Assembly (NCBI GenBank): GCA_037447655.1
Contig: JBBHKE010002708.1
Coordinates: 124,001 to 188,000, forward strand
DNA length: 64,000 bases
DNA from: Zygnema cylindricum
Lineage: Eukaryota; Streptophyta; Zygnematophyceae; Zygnematales; Zygnemataceae
Reading direction: 5' to 3'
Shown here piece by piece: positions 1 through 12,208 of the stretch; within the stretch, counting starts at the first letter, position 1; each line of letters opens with the position of its first letter. Under the pieces are notes generated by a model. It was given only the letters and a program-made list of their open reading frames with translations. It was not told the origin of the DNA and ran no database searches. A program made the position numbers and the translations under genes.

Positions 1-1605
1 TATTTGTTAATTTGGTACAATGTGTATTACAAGTATTCGAGGTTTTGTAATTTATCGATGTCATCTGGAATGCTTTCACTCAACAGGTTGTCGCTAAAGT
101 CTCTGTGACACCTCGCTTCCTCGCCCCCAACCACCACCCAAACACCTTTTATTCAGCAAGAATTAAAAATATACTTTGATTCGAACAAAAAGAAAAGCTT
201 GGAGAACGCGTAACATTCTCATCCTCGATACTCATTCTCAATTATCATTCCCTCGACTCTTAGTTCTTATTCTTATTCTTCTTCATGATCTTAGTATTGC
301 ATATAAAATACATCGAGCCGCTCCGTATATACTAACATGTATGATAATCGGTCGAGGTTGCCAATTTCGTTCCCAATCGTCCCCGCCATTCCTTTGCTTC
401 GCAGGTCTCTGTAACCCCTTTCTGTAAACCATCAGCGAGGTTGTTTATCTCACCCCTCCCCCCTTTTCCTCTCCTTCCTTCTCCCTCCACCATTGGCCCG
501 TCTCAACCACACCAGCGCCAACCCGTCTCAAATCAAATCACAGCAAAGTTCGCATGGGGCAAATGAATCAAAATTTATAGTGGGTTGAGTGCAGATTTTA
601 ATGCTAGTTTAAAGGACGAAAGAAAAAGTTACTCACAGTCCTGTCACATAACCTTCAACGTCACAGAAGAAATATTCGTTGTTGCATTTGATTTCGGGAA
701 AGTTGCTCAATTTCTCACTCATCGACCAAAGTGTGATGGCTGCAGCATCCATAGCGACAGAGGTCATACTCAAGCGAATAAGAAAAACTTTTTGCACGTG
801 TGACAACTTTGATTTGGGAGAGAGGTCTTAGTGGGTTTAATTAGAGTAATGTTTTGTGGACGCTTGGATCGCACACAAAGAATTGGTGTTGTGCTTCGAC
901 GTTTTTTTGGATGAACTTTATAAAAAAAATACAAGCGATTCAACACCATTAACTTTTTTGTTAATTTTTAAAAGTTAGTAGAAGTTGGTTCTCTTAGCCA
1001 CTTTAGTATTTTTTAATTACCAAAAATGTAAAAATTAGTTAATTTTGAAATTGAAATTGGACATAGAAAACAAACTGATTAATTTCATTTTTTTTTTCGT
1101 TGTGTGGGTATTGGAGCCTTTCCAATGCTCCTTCAATTTTGGCATTTTTCCCAAGTTTTCATATTTAATAATAAAAAAAAAACAGCCTAACACTCACTAC
1201 CGTAGACTTTGCCGGACAGACCTGGCATTAACATCCATTTAAAAAGTACTTTGCTTGACAGATCGAGGTTTTAAACTTCAATAAAAACTTTAAAACGATG
1301 TCTCATCTTGAAACTTTTATAGATTTGGTTTTAAAACCCATCATTGTAAGAAAAAGAGGGAAAAAAAGGCTAAAATTGGGGAAGTCGTACAGTTTTCATT
1401 ATCCATCGTATCGTAGTTGCCGTAGTATCCACTTACGAGTGCCACGTGGCACGCTATGCTCAGCATTGCCACGAGGACAAAGCTGGCCGCCATGGCTACG
1501 GACTCGTCACGTCACACAAAGAGAAAAAAGTTTTTTGAACAAAGGTCTACGTGGATGTTTTCGTTTAACCAATTATATATTCATAACATCTCTTTTAGTG
1601 GACAG
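1..1605. other. Intergenic, no gene seen
   Basis: AT-rich sequence. The open frames are short, have no recognisable domain and no paired splice structure. I see no RNA gene or clear transposon boundary. Confidence 0.6.
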
Positions 1606-1756
1606 TCTTTTTCTTTTTCTTTTTCTTTTTCTTTTTCTTTTTCTTTTTCTTTTTTTTTCTTTTTTTCTTTATTTTTTTCTTTTTCTTTTTTTTTCTTTTA
1701 TTCTTTATTTTTTTCTTCTTCTTTTACTTTAACTTTTTCTTGGTCTTTTACTTTTT
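1606..1756. repeat. Polypyrimidine (CTTTTT)n microsatellite
   Basis: About 150 bases made almost only of T and C, dominated by a TTTTTC hexamer that degrades into TTTTCTTC variants at the right end. Long frames through it encode only Phe/Ser/Leu strings and are not genes. Confidence 0.9.
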
Positions 1757-2049
1757 CATAACATTATAGACAAAAAACATATGTTGTGCGGCGTTCAGGA
1801 AGTGCCAGGGAAAAGTCTGTACGGCACTCAGGCGGTACATGGGAAATCCCTGTACAGTACTGTACTGTAGCCTTTGGATTCCGTACGACTAAGGACCAAG
1901 TTTCCAACTAAACGGTGAACGAGCGCCGTCGATCGGACTTCGCTTGTCGCCCGATGGCAGGATATGTACGATGGAGATTCGCGGTCTTTTGAATTTGAAC
2001 CGTCGATGTGACGCATGCCGTACGGGTGCATGAAATCTACCGTACAGTA

Positions 2050-2265
2050 CACCTTGAATCGCTATTACGGTTAATAATTTTTTCGCCACTCAAAACATCC
2101 TTTCTGCGTACACACTTGTCCGATTTTCAATTTGAGACCGCCAATCGGAAGCTGAGAATCTTACCGTTCAATCGTAACCGTTAGATCTACAATCGGACAT
2201 GTGTGTACGGAAAAAAAATGTTTTAAGAGACGAAAAAACATCAGCACTAATAGCGATTCACGCTC
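2050..2265. mobile_element. TA-flanked inverted-repeat MITE (copy A)
   Basis: The left end CACCTTGAATCGCTATTA and the right end TAATAGCGATTCACGCTC are imperfect inverted complements, and TA flanks both sides (2048-2049, 2266-2267). The interior has no coding capacity. It contains the block GTACACACTTGTCCGATTTT and, near the other end, its near-complement ATCGGACATGTGTGTAC. The same ends and interior recur at 2790-3560, 35010-35232 and 36611-36829. The TA duplication suggests a Tc1/mariner-type non-autonomous element; that superfamily call is inference. Confidence 0.8.
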
Positions 2266-2308
2266 TACCGTACTGTAGTGTGGCTATTCGAAATCTGTTT
2301 CCGTGGAC

Positions 2309-2630
2309 CTTTGAAGCATAGTTCAAAAGTAGGTGAAAGTAGGCCCATACAATATGCCTATTGTATGCAAAACATACAATATGGCCTTAAGACCCATATT
2401 GTATTCGGACCTATTCAGGCCAATTAAAACATTCGGACTAAAAATTGGACCAATGAAAACATTCGGACAAATAAAAAATATTTACACCGTCAGAGTCGGA
2501 CGATCGGACGGTCTTTGATCAAAGTAGTGATCTAAGAAGATCACATGAAAAGCCCATAACACAACTTACGATAAAGGCGCCGACCAAAGGACTACAATAA
2601 AAACGCCTACTTTTGAACTATGCTTTGAAG
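2309..2630. mobile_element. hAT-type MITE copy 1 with 8-bp TSD
   Basis: The element proper is 2317-2622 (306 bp). It starts CATAGTTCAAAAGTAGG and ends with the complement CCTACTTTTGAACTATG. It is flanked by the exact 8-bp duplication CTTTGAAG (2309-2316 and 2623-2630). An 8-bp duplication is the hallmark of hAT transposases. It has no coding capacity, so it is non-autonomous. The interior has an AT-rich inverted stretch around CATACAATATGGCC. A longer, inverted copy lies at 3057-3513. Confidence 0.9.
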
Positions 2631-2789
2631 CGCCTTCGACCACATAAATTTTGTCGTATTTCTTCGTCTTCTCTCGTACTTCTCTCGCTATGCGACAAGT
2701 CGAACCAGCATTTATTACTTGGTTGAGCTCGACCTCAAGTTCCAAGCTGAGTAGTACGGCAGATTGTATGCACCTTTAGCATCATACTA

Positions 2790-3560
2790 CACCGTGTATC
2801 GTTATTACTGTTAATAATTTTTTTGCCACTTATAACATCTTTTATCCGTACACAATTGTCATATTTTCAATTTGAGGCCGCGTGTATCGTTATTACTGTT
2901 AATAATTTTTTTACCACTTAAAACATCTTTTATCCGTACACAGTTGTCATATTTTCAATTTGAGACCGCCAATCGGGAAGCTGAGAAATATTCCATTCAA
3001 TCGCAGCCGTCAGATCTACAATCCGACATGTGTTTACCGAGAAAAGATGTTTTAAGCATAGTTCAAAAGTAGGCGTTTTTTGGTAGGCCTTTTGTAGGCC
3101 GCCTTTAGCGTAAGTTGTGTTACGGGCTTTCCATGTGATCTTCTTAGATCGCTACTTTCATCAGAGGCCGTCCGATCGTCCGAATCTGACGATTGTCCTA
3201 TCGTAAGTTGTGTTATGGGCTTTTCATGTGATCTTCTTAGATCGTTACTTTCATCAACGACCGTCAGATCGTCCGAATCTGACGGTTTAAATAAAAAGTC
3301 GTCCAAAACTCACAGAAAAATATTTTTTTGTCCGTTTTTTTTTTCAAATTTAGACATGACGTTTAATTCCCTATCGATCCATGTGCAACTCAACCCTGTT
3401 ACTATTTTATTTCATTTTGCGCCCAATACAATATGGGTCTTAAGGCCATATTGTATGTTTTGCATACAATAGGCATATTATATGGGCGTACGGTCACCTA
3501 CTTTTGAACTATGGTTTTAAGAGACGAAAAAAACATTAACACTAATAGCGATTCACGGTG
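2790..3560. mobile_element. TA-flanked MITE (copy B), interrupted and internally duplicated
   Basis: The left end CACCGTGTATCGTTATTA follows TA at 2788-2789; the right end TAGCGATTCACGGTG precedes TA at 3561-3562. The left part is tandemly duplicated with an 88-bp period (2793-2880 and 2881-2968). The element is split by a hAT-type insertion at 3057-3513. The sequence on either side of that insertion (GATGTTTTAAG, then GTTTTAAGAGACG) reads as one continuous element once the insertion and its duplication are discounted. Same family as copy A. Confidence 0.85.
3049..3521. mobile_element. hAT-type MITE copy 2, nested, 8-bp TSD
   Basis: The element proper is 3057-3513 (457 bp), with the same CATAGTTCAAAAGTAGG / CCTACTTTTGAACTATG ends as copy 1. 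It is flanked by the exact 8-bp duplication GTTTTAAG (3049-3056 and 3514-3521). It lies inverted relative to copy 1: the TACAATATGGGTCTTAAGG block, near the left end in copy 1, is near the right end here. It carries two near-identical blocks containing AAGTTGTGTTA and ATGTGATCTTCTTAGATCG, about 90 bp apart. No coding capacity. Confidence 0.92.
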
Positions 3561-3959
3561 TACAGTAACGGTGAAGTTTTATCGGGATATTCTGTAGCTG
3601 TACGGCCAACATTACTGGCTGTTATGCTTTGGACGATGTTCCGTCGCATAGAGCTTGTAGACCACGAGATCTAAATTGAGTGGTACAGTACACGTAGGAT
3701 GAGATTTGATTATAAAATCGTCAAAGATTTTCCACACCGACCAATTTTAACTTAAAATCTTCAATTGTGGACCATGTAATTACCAAGTCATTGTAAACAC
3801 AACTTTTGTACTCTATAAAGACAAAGGTTTGAGCATCGGGAGCGTTTAAGAATAGTTTGTACCACTATCATAAGTACAGTCTTTATTTCAAAAAGAATTG
3901 ACATCGCGAAGGCCTTGAAACCTGACAAGAGGACGACGGGAGTGTTATACAAATACAAT

Positions 3960-4400
3960 TCCATACGAATCGATTCGTTGTCCAAAAACTACTGTAGCCT
4001 GTGCGCAAGTCTTCTGAACATGGTTTGTATGGGTTGGGCTATGTGCCCATGTAGCCTAAAATTTGAGGTGGTATTTTATATTTTATTGCACATTCTCTGT
4101 ACTGATTTGTCGGTCGTTCTGTGCAAAAATAATATATTTACTTTGAAATGTGATAGTTGTAGTCGTGGGTACCACTTGTGACGGTTGTAGACGTCTAGTT
4201 TTTGTGACATTATGGATGCTTCAGGTTTGTGACATCGTGACCTCAAGCTCACTTGTGACGGCGTCAACATCATAAATTCGAGAACTATTCCCCGTGGCTT
4301 ACCGATTTTTTTTTTCGTCTTTTCTCACTCGGCCTTCTATCAATCTACGCTCAAAGGTGGTCAAAAAAAACATTTTCAAAATCTCTTTCATTACATACGA
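3960..4400 (+). repeat. Dispersed repeat family G, partial copy 1
   Basis: Contains the diagnostic string TGTGACGGTTGTAGACGTCT and a downstream block reading CATCATAAATTCGAGAAC...TTTTTCGTCTTTTCTCACTC. It is recognisably the same as 11685-12020 and 35640-35930, and the complement of parts of 51290-52420. No open frame is shared between copies. The boundaries are approximate. Confidence 0.6.
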
Positions 4401-4599
4401 GTAATTTCCTGTTTCATTCCAACTTAAAGACTCGGTAAAAAAATGTGAGCAGGCTTAGTGAATGACTACCCAAACACCTTGACTCATTTTTTTTTTGCAC
4501 ACAATTACATAAAAAATCATCAAATAACTTGTCTAAAGTGTTGAAAATCTCCATCTCAAATGGATTAACTTATCAACCCAATATTTGTGATCGTAGTCT

Positions 4600-7500
4600 C
4601 GTCCTTCCAAGACATTGTTTCCTGAGTCGCGACAAGCATATGTAATATTGCACGAGCAAAAATTTGGTTTCCTACGGGATCTTTGAGAAGCACGTCACCA
4701 AGGGTCTTTCGAGCCCTGGGGATAACCGAGTCAACTCCAAGACTTTGAAGATCAAAATTGTAAGAGGGAGGCGAGACTATACGAGAAACTTATCATTTCA
4801 TTGTGTAGCCCACTTCAGCGCCATTTTTATGGTTGCATGAACCAAACAGTGCACAATAGTACAATCCTTTCCATGCAAGCAACAAGCTAAATGCGTCCCC
4901 TCTAAAGCAATAGGCAAGTTACAAACACAATACAGGCGCTCAGAAAGTGGAGAGTGAGGCAAACCCAAACATACATTTACGGCAAATGTAAATGGCCAGA
5001 CGACAAACGAAGTGTCAAAATTGTTGGTGTGAGAAGCAACAACAAACCCCATCCGGAGCCAAAACAAGAACATAAAAGAGCACGCGTCGTCGCGAAAAGT
5101 TGCGCAGCTAAAAGAAAACCGCCCTCTCGTATGGACTTCCCTCTCGTGTCTTCTATAAAGTTTTACTGTTTCCATCTTGTGAAAGAGGGATATGCCATGG
5201 GAAGTGCACACCAATAATAGGCCACGACCCTCTCGTGACTTCGAAGGGTCTCTTTGACCTAAAAAAAAATTATAGTGAAAAAACCCAAAGCACATTGTTT
5301 ATTCCTAGTAGAAAAGGTGGGAGCAAGGCTCAGTCGAAAAAAGGTTAGATTGTATGCAGACATGAGTTTTAGCCTGCAATTATTTATAGCGAAAAAGGGT
5401 GTAAAGAGATTTAGTCATCTTGTGGGAGTTGACTAAGATACCTATAATATCTAAGGTCAGCCTCATCAAATGAGACGTAATTTGGTTCCTCCAATGGTAC
5501 ATCTTTATGACGTTTGGACTGAGTGTTTTAACATCCTAGCTTTTTTTTTTAGAATGTCTCTTCTGACTTGCTCTATATAGTTTCAAAGTCGTGAGGACAC
5601 ACATGTGTCTATAAGACTACCCCTTCCGGTCTTCGTGGGTTGGAGACATCCTCCTCGGAAATCACGATGGTGAAAGTATTTTCATGCTAGTAAATTTCAA
5701 ACATGTGAGGTAAACAAGTGACGAGAGTGTTTTAGGCATAAGCCGCAAGAAGTCGTGAGGAGGATTTTAGACCTAGTCCCACTCCAAGTGTGACTGGTAA
5801 TACTATTGTTTTAAATCCTAGTATTGTTTGTTGGAATCCTAATTATTGAACTTCTACCATGGTCTCTTTGGGTGAGACCCATATTCACCAACTATTGGGT
5901 TTCAATCTCCCTCGATTGTTCTCTTAAGTTTTCCTATTCTCGTCGTTCTCAACCATGGTCCCCAAAAACATATAAGAGGCCTCATCTTTATGTCGGGTAA
6001 AGCAATCTTCTCATTGTTCATATTCACCTCGCGCAATTGGGTAAGACCTCCCACTAGTACTTGAGAATTCCACAAAATGTCTTCAGAATTGACAACACCG
6101 ATGGAAAAGGAAGCGAAGTTTGATGATTGGCTAGCCTTTTTTTTTACTCCTAACACTTGTTGTTGGATGAAAAAAGTCAAGGTTGGGTGTGGATCATGTC
6201 GCATATCTCCTTTTGGCATAGATATAGCCAACGACTTTCAATACCAATAGTGCATGACAAAATTCGTTGCCTATTTATTAATCAATCTCGAAGCTCTCAT
6301 CCACCGACCCTCGTAAAACAATCCGATATATACTCAACGTGGCGTCTTGCGTCATTGTCCCCATTTCAGTTTTGCGACAGGACCCCTTTAGACGATTGAA
6401 CATAGTTAGAGGTGTTTCATCAACCATTCTCCCAAATCAGGAATTGTCTTGATAGGAAATGTCTTCCGCAATTTTCTCACCCTACTTTGGGTTTAGGTAT
6501 GCAAGAGTTTGGTTATCGTATGCTGCTCGGGATTCATCACCCGGGCTTGAATGGCATCCTCTTCTAATACTAATATTTCTTATACAATCGGGCTTTCTCC
6601 ACCTTTTTGTTGTTGCGTGAAATATAGTTGGCAAAGTGGACTAGTTTTTGATTAAATGGGACGTTAACTTTGGTGGGCTTTTGTTCAAACGCCTCATCCC
6701 GTTGAACAACCACGTCATACTTCAAACAGAATAATCATGCCTTAAAATGCTCTACTACATTTTTTAAGATCTCCGTCGCGTTCGGAAATAATTTAATTTC
6801 CAAATCCGCTTGAACTTGGTAAGGGCGATACTTATTTCTAGCATTGCTCATGATTACGTCACATGCAAATTTGAAATCATGTATGGACTTCCCTTTCGTG
6901 TCTTCTATAAAATTTTATTGTTGCCATCTTGTGAAAATTCCTTCGTCCCTCTATATTTGGGCAAGGCTTAATAAAGATCTTGATATTGTTTCTCGTGTCG
7001 TTGCTGATGTATGAACGCGCTATGACAAATGATAAAGAGCATTGAGGCCAAAAGTTGTGTTGTTTGGAGTAGGAGGGTTGTATGTTCAAGAGAAGGCCGC
7101 ACTAAAGGTCCTCCGTACCAGTTGGAAACTCTCCTATCATACGAGGAATATCAATGATTTTCTCGATGGCTGATTCTCTTAGACATCCCTCGTTTGGAAA
7201 CCATGAATTGGTCGCCCTTAGAGAGGGAGGCAAATCTACAAAAGGTAGGAATTATTTTGTAATATCCGCCCCACCTTCAAGCATAGGAGGAAGTAAATCG
7301 AGAGTGCGATGATTCTTTCGATCGTATTATTGAGCATTTCGGTCCTCTCCCTTTTAAGCCTATATGACTTTCACGAAAACTTTCCCTAGACCCATGGCCT
7401 TTAGGTCTAGGTTAACCTTCTACTCATGAGTATTAGAGGAAACAGTAGGAGTTTTCCCTTCGAATCTTACTACCCAAAAACTCATAATCCCACCATTTTT

Positions 7501-7640
7501 TTAATGTATCTTGACGAGCGTTAGTATCCACAACCATCTGCGACGTAACGGAATAGATGTAAATTTTTTTTTTGGGCAAGGTTCGCGAGACTTTAGTCCA
7601 ACTACATGATGGTAACACCAAGGTTGTCAAGTGGGAGAGG
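4600..7640 (-). other. Degenerate coding-like segment of unknown origin
   Basis: On the minus strand several frames look protein-like, but no recognisable domain emerges. The longest open stretch is 4798-5295 (165 codons). Upstream and downstream minus frames are broken by stops and shifts. A 57-bp block at 5129-5185 recurs with few changes at 6881-6937; both translate on the minus strand to FYRRHEREVHT-like text. This could be an old transposon or a decayed gene. I do not recognise it and assign no function. Confidence 0.35.
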
Positions 7641-7642
7641 TA

Positions 7643-7840
7643 CACCGCCAATCGATATTAGCGAAATATTTATCAATTTTAATGCGAAAATTGAGATTAA
7701 TAATACTAATTTATTGCAAGGAGATGTGACAGATTGTAGTCCACGTCCTTTAATAATGTTGTTGACTCTATTTTGTGACTTTTGAACAAAAAAAGTCGCG
7801 ACCGAATTAGTGTTATTTCCACTAATAACGAAGAGCGGTG
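7643..7840. mobile_element. TA-type MITE, short subfamily (about 200 bp)
   Basis: The left end is CACCGCCAATCGATATTAGCG after TA, and the right end is CTAATAACGAAGAGCGGTG. The interior shares blocks such as GCAAGGAGATGTGACAGATT and GTCCACGTCCTTTAA with 21829-22027. Non-coding. The right flank is TT, so the duplication is imperfect here. Confidence 0.75.
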
Positions 7841-8950
7841 TTCCACATCATCCCAAGGATAAGTGTGGCCTCCCTCCACCCCCTCTCCATCGCTAAATGG
7901 AACGCGGTAATCAAGGAGGGTTTGGATCCCCCTGAACAAATAAACCGCCTATCGAATTTCAGCGAAATTCACGGCCTCCTAAATCCATTGCAAATGGATC
8001 GAGTGTTTCCCCCGTCATGTAGTTTTTCAGTTTTAGCAATGCTACTTCTTTTGTTCCCATGAACTCATATGGTTTACCATCGCGCTTTTTAATACTGTTG
8101 GCCCCCCTGGTTTTTTCCATTTCCTAGCCATTTGTTACGGTTTACATTTCCCGATGATTTGTTCCATAACCAAAACCGCAAACTCCCTCCGGATCGAAAT
8201 CCAAAAGAGAGGAAGAAATCATGTTTAGGGTTTCGACCATGAGTGTTTGCACCCTCGTCACCAATACTGTCGGGGGCATGAACCCTCAAGACGAGACCCC
8301 TTGGTGGGATCTCCTACTCACACAAGTTATTAAAACATTCTCGTCTTCCTACTTCACAAACACCCTGATTGAAGGAATCTCCACCTCGGTTTCTTACACT
8401 GGTAACGGAATATCAAGATAATAGTTTACAATTTATAAAATTTAATTTTGCTAATCTCATTTTTATAACGGCAGTTTACTTTTAGGGTTACAACAAAGTA
8501 AGGTTTGACACAAAGGAAAACCACTGTAAAACTCATTTTTAACTCATCCTTTTCTCGCATTTTTTTGCATACATGGGTGTTAATATCTATTTGCGACCAA
8601 CAAAAAAAAAAGTCAAAAAAAAAAATAGAAAACAACATCACTAAAAAAGAAAACGAGAAAATTGTGCAATTTACTCCATCTTTTCTACATTTTTGTCGAA
8701 AAAACAGAAAAAAAATTATGACACAAGCATTTATAAGTTCACATATGATATATTAGCTAAAGAAAAAACTCACTCAATTCGTAATTACTTGCGCTTTTTT
8801 GTTTTTTCTTATTAAAAATTATACTTATAATGTCTCGTTTTCTTTGTGTTAAGTCTCGTCAAAATCGATTTATTTTCTGTGAATTTGTTTTTTCCGCAGC
8901 GATGTTTTTATTAATGGTATGTATTTTGTTTTAAAGTCAGAAGGATGTAA
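7841..8950. other. Intergenic, no gene seen
   Basis: Short frames only, without domains. The second half becomes strongly A-rich (poly-A runs around 8600-8720). Nothing supported as a gene or a bounded repeat. Confidence 0.5.
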
Positions 8951-8956
8951 ACTCTA

Positions 8957-9060
8957 GAAGAGAAAAAAGAAAAAGGAAAAAAGAAAAGAAAAAATAAAAG
9001 AAAAAAAAGAAAAGAAAAGGAGAAAATAAAAAGGATGAAAAAAAAGTAAAAGAGAAAAAT
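8957..9060. repeat. Purine-rich (A/G) low-complexity tract
   Basis: About 100 bases almost entirely A and G (AAAAGAAAAGG-type words). It is a simple-sequence tract, with no coding meaning. Confidence 0.85.
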
Positions 9061-10060
9061 GATTATAATTCTGTTTAAAATTGTATATTTTACTTATTTA
9101 TAGATTTGTTTATTTTGTTATGTATTATTTTATTTCATAAATGTATTTATTTAATTATTTTACAATGATTTTAAGTAAAATTGATGTTAACTCTTTGACT
9201 TTTCAATGGAGTCTCTCCTATTGGTTCTCGTGCTTTACTCGTACATTCTGTACTTTTTGTACTTTTAGTACCTAAATACTTGTTGAGCTGCTGTACTTCT
9301 CCCGTTTTAGGGTTTTTTAATGTTTTTTAAGGTTTTTTCAAGGTTTTAGGTGGAGGAAGAGGGTTAGGAAGATGAAGAGGGAGAGGGAGAGGGAGAGGGA
9401 TAGGTTTTTCATTTCTTTCACTTTTATTATATGCTATTTATTTCCGTTTCGCTTTCGCAAGATTTTTGGGTGGATACAACCACTTTTTTTTTTTTTTAAA
9501 ACCCATAAACCCTTTTTCAATCGAAAACAAAATAAATAACAAAATACACTAAAATCACATAAATATAAATATAAACAATGTATAATGTATTATGTATAAT
9601 ATAAAATACAACCTTTTAGAAATAAAAAAAAATCAGTTGGAGAAATATAGCAAAAACAATTATAAAAAAAAATAAGATAATTTCTTTAATTATCTGACCA
9701 AAATATTTTCTATTTTTTTATTATTTTTATCAAACCATCCGGTTCTTTTTAACTAAGTATCAATAGTCTAGTTAACAATAAAAAAAAAAAAAACCAGGAA
9801 GAAAAAATGCATCAGGACGTTTAACTAACATCAGAATCTTGACAAGAAAAAAAAAAAAAAAACAAGAATGTGACATCACGTCAGATAACATCACAAATGG
9901 TTTCTAATAAAAAATAAAAAACATATATAACAAATAAAAAACATATATGAAAAACTAAAAAACATGAATAAAAAGAAAAAAACATATAAAAAAAATAAAA
10001 AACATGTATAGAAAAAAAAACATATATAAAAAATGAATAGATAAAGAAGATAAGGAGGTG
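9061..10060. repeat. AT-rich region with simple tandem repeats
   Basis: Includes a GGGAGA hexamer run at 9377-9402, poly-A/T runs at 9480-9500, 9780-9795 and 9845-9862, and a degenerate tandem of AAAAACATATATAA-like words at about 9910-10030. No gene is visible. Confidence 0.7.
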
Positions 10061-10990
10061 AGAGACGATGGAAGAGAAATTTGACCCGAGATATCCCCGG
10101 AAGAATGGTCCAAAAGACTAGGTAAGTCAGATGGTCTTGATTCTGTGGGCCTAAACGAGGCCGACGATCAGGTAGTTCCGAAAGGATAATAGAGATTATC
10201 CTAATCGGTGGGCATAAGAACGATAAAACCGAATGACAACCAAATAGCGGAATCGATCTATACGAGATGCTTTAAATGCCAGGCCACACCACTCACTTGC
10301 TAATCGGCCATTCAATCTATAAGAAGGCCTTGACGGTCAGATCTATCAAGAAGCCGTATTAGCGAAACCTTCTACCGTGCAAACAAGGGGGCAAGGCCGA
10401 ACTGCCAGATCTATATTGGCAAAAAAACTTACTATCCAAGCACTCATTATTGTAGATCTACAGCGGCACAATTCAGAAAGGAAAGAACTAATGCCACCAG
10501 CGGCAAGATCTAAGGAGAAAATTCCACACCAAGCAAAGCAAACTCAGCCAAAGCCACTCAAGGCGAGATAGCAAGCATGGAAAGCTAGAGAAATGCAATG
10601 CTCAATATGAGCGGATTCGAGCAAATCCACTCTAATCTCGTTCCCTCTAACGGTCAGCCAACTATCCTAACATGATCTTGCACCCGCAAGGCATTTTGAT
10701 GCCTACATAACACTTTTAACAATCTGATGATTGTCAAAAGTGAACTACGGCTGATCGCTACAGCAGCTAGAGTTTTGCACAGCTTCCTTTTTGAATCCGC
10801 TCCACGATCACCACTCGCTCAGAAATTTAGTAGATAAAAACTCTCCACGAAAGAAATAAAAGAGGACAATGCCCAAGTGAGTATACAAAGAAGTACCTCT
10901 AAATGAAAATGACCTAACTAAAATAATTACCTATGTCTAATCTCAATCACATAAAAGTTAAGCTGTAAGATTCAAAAACAACGGTAAATG
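10060..10990. other. Unrecognised intergenic segment, higher complexity
   Basis: Base composition is more balanced than its neighbours. It holds one short plus frame at 10377-10571 (basic, Lys/Gln-rich, no domain). The sequence looks like decayed coding DNA, but I recognise no family. Confidence 0.35.
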
Positions 10991-10997
10991 AAAGACT

Positions 10998-11150
10998 TAA
11001 GGGAGAGAGAGAGAGAGGAGGGAGAGGGAGAGGAAGAGGGAGAGAGATAGAGAGGGAGATAGAGAAAGAAAGGAAGAGAGAGAGGGAGAGGGAGAGATAG
11101 AGGGGGAGAGAGAGAGAGGGAGTGAAAGAGAGAGAGAGAGTATACTACTA
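10998..11150. repeat. (GA)n / (GGGAGA)n microsatellite
   Basis: About 150 bases of GAGAGA and GGGAGA words. Frames through it encode Leu/Ser strings only. Confidence 0.9.
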
Positions 11151-11221
11151 AGAAATGAGGACGAGAAACGAGGATAAGAAATGAAAAATGACGAATGAAA
11201 ACGAGGGATGAGAACGAAAAA

Positions 11222-11370
11222 CAATCATGATAATAAAATGATAATGATCACGGTAATGATCATGATCATGATAATGACCATAATCATGAACATGATAATG
11301 ATGATCATCATCATAACGATAGTCATGGCGATAACCATAGTGATAATCATAAGGATAATCTAACAATAAA
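11222..11370. repeat. Degenerate ATGATC/ATAATG tandem repeat
   Basis: A run of hexamer variants (ATAATG, ATCATG, ATGATC, ATAACC) over about 150 bases. Its antisense frame encodes a His/Tyr/Asp string of no significance. Confidence 0.85.
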
Positions 11371-11559
11371 AGGATAAGGAGAAGGGGAGAAGGGGAGGAG
11401 GGGAGGAGGTTCGGTATTACGTATCAAAAATTAGCTTTTCAACAGTAACTACTGTACAGTACAGACTAGGTTCGGTACAAGTTTGGGCCGGGCTTTTAGG
11501 GTTACTTACTTCTTTAGAGTTTTTAGGGAATTTTAGAGTTCTTCAGGGGTTTTTACTTT

Positions 11560-12208
11560 TTAGGGTTAAGTACAGTACTGTAACTTAGGGTACTTTCGCA
11601 TGTAACCGAAACTTTCTTGTTACTTTGTTTTTTAGCAAAGATTCTCCGTACAAATTTCAGAGCATTTCGTATGTAAAGAAATGAAATCGTAACTTTAGAT
11701 TGTGACGGAAGTAGACGTGGGTGTAATTTGTGACGATTGTAGACGAGTACAAAACTCGCGACAATTGATGACGTTTACAAAATAGCGACGGTTGTAGACG
11801 TCTAGCTACTTGTGACATTGTAGATGTTTAAGGTTTGTGACATTTTGACGTCACGCTCATATTATGATAGCGTCGACGTCACTAATTCCAAAACATTCTG
11901 CCATGGTTTCTCTATTTTTTTTTTTTCGTCCGTTTTCACTCTACTTGCCACCAAAATAAGCTAAAAGACAGCCAAAATGAAAAAAAAAATTACATATCTT
12001 TCATAAGATACCTTTCTTGCCTTTTTTCATTTCAAGAATTGTGAGATAGACGCGTTGGTGGGAGAGTGAGAGAGAGAGGCGCATTCACAGACTTTGTTTT
12101 TGCGAAATGTCGTCCGTTGGTCGAAACCCCCTCCACGGCCCCTGTATGGAAAAAAGCGCACGGAAAAAATGTCACGCACAAGGCAGCAAACGTGTGGTGG
12201 GTTTTTTT
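11560..12208 (+). repeat. Dispersed repeat family G, copy 2, left part
   Basis: Shares the landmarks GATTCTCCGTACA, TTGTAGACGTCTAGCTACTT, TGCCATGGTTTCTCTA and a GTGAGATAG...GAGAGAGGCGC right-hand block with copies at 35280-36600 and, inverted, 50830-52440. It is interrupted at 12209 by Copia element 1 and resumes after 18221. The bases 12204-12208 are the TTTTT target duplication of that insertion. Confidence 0.6.
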
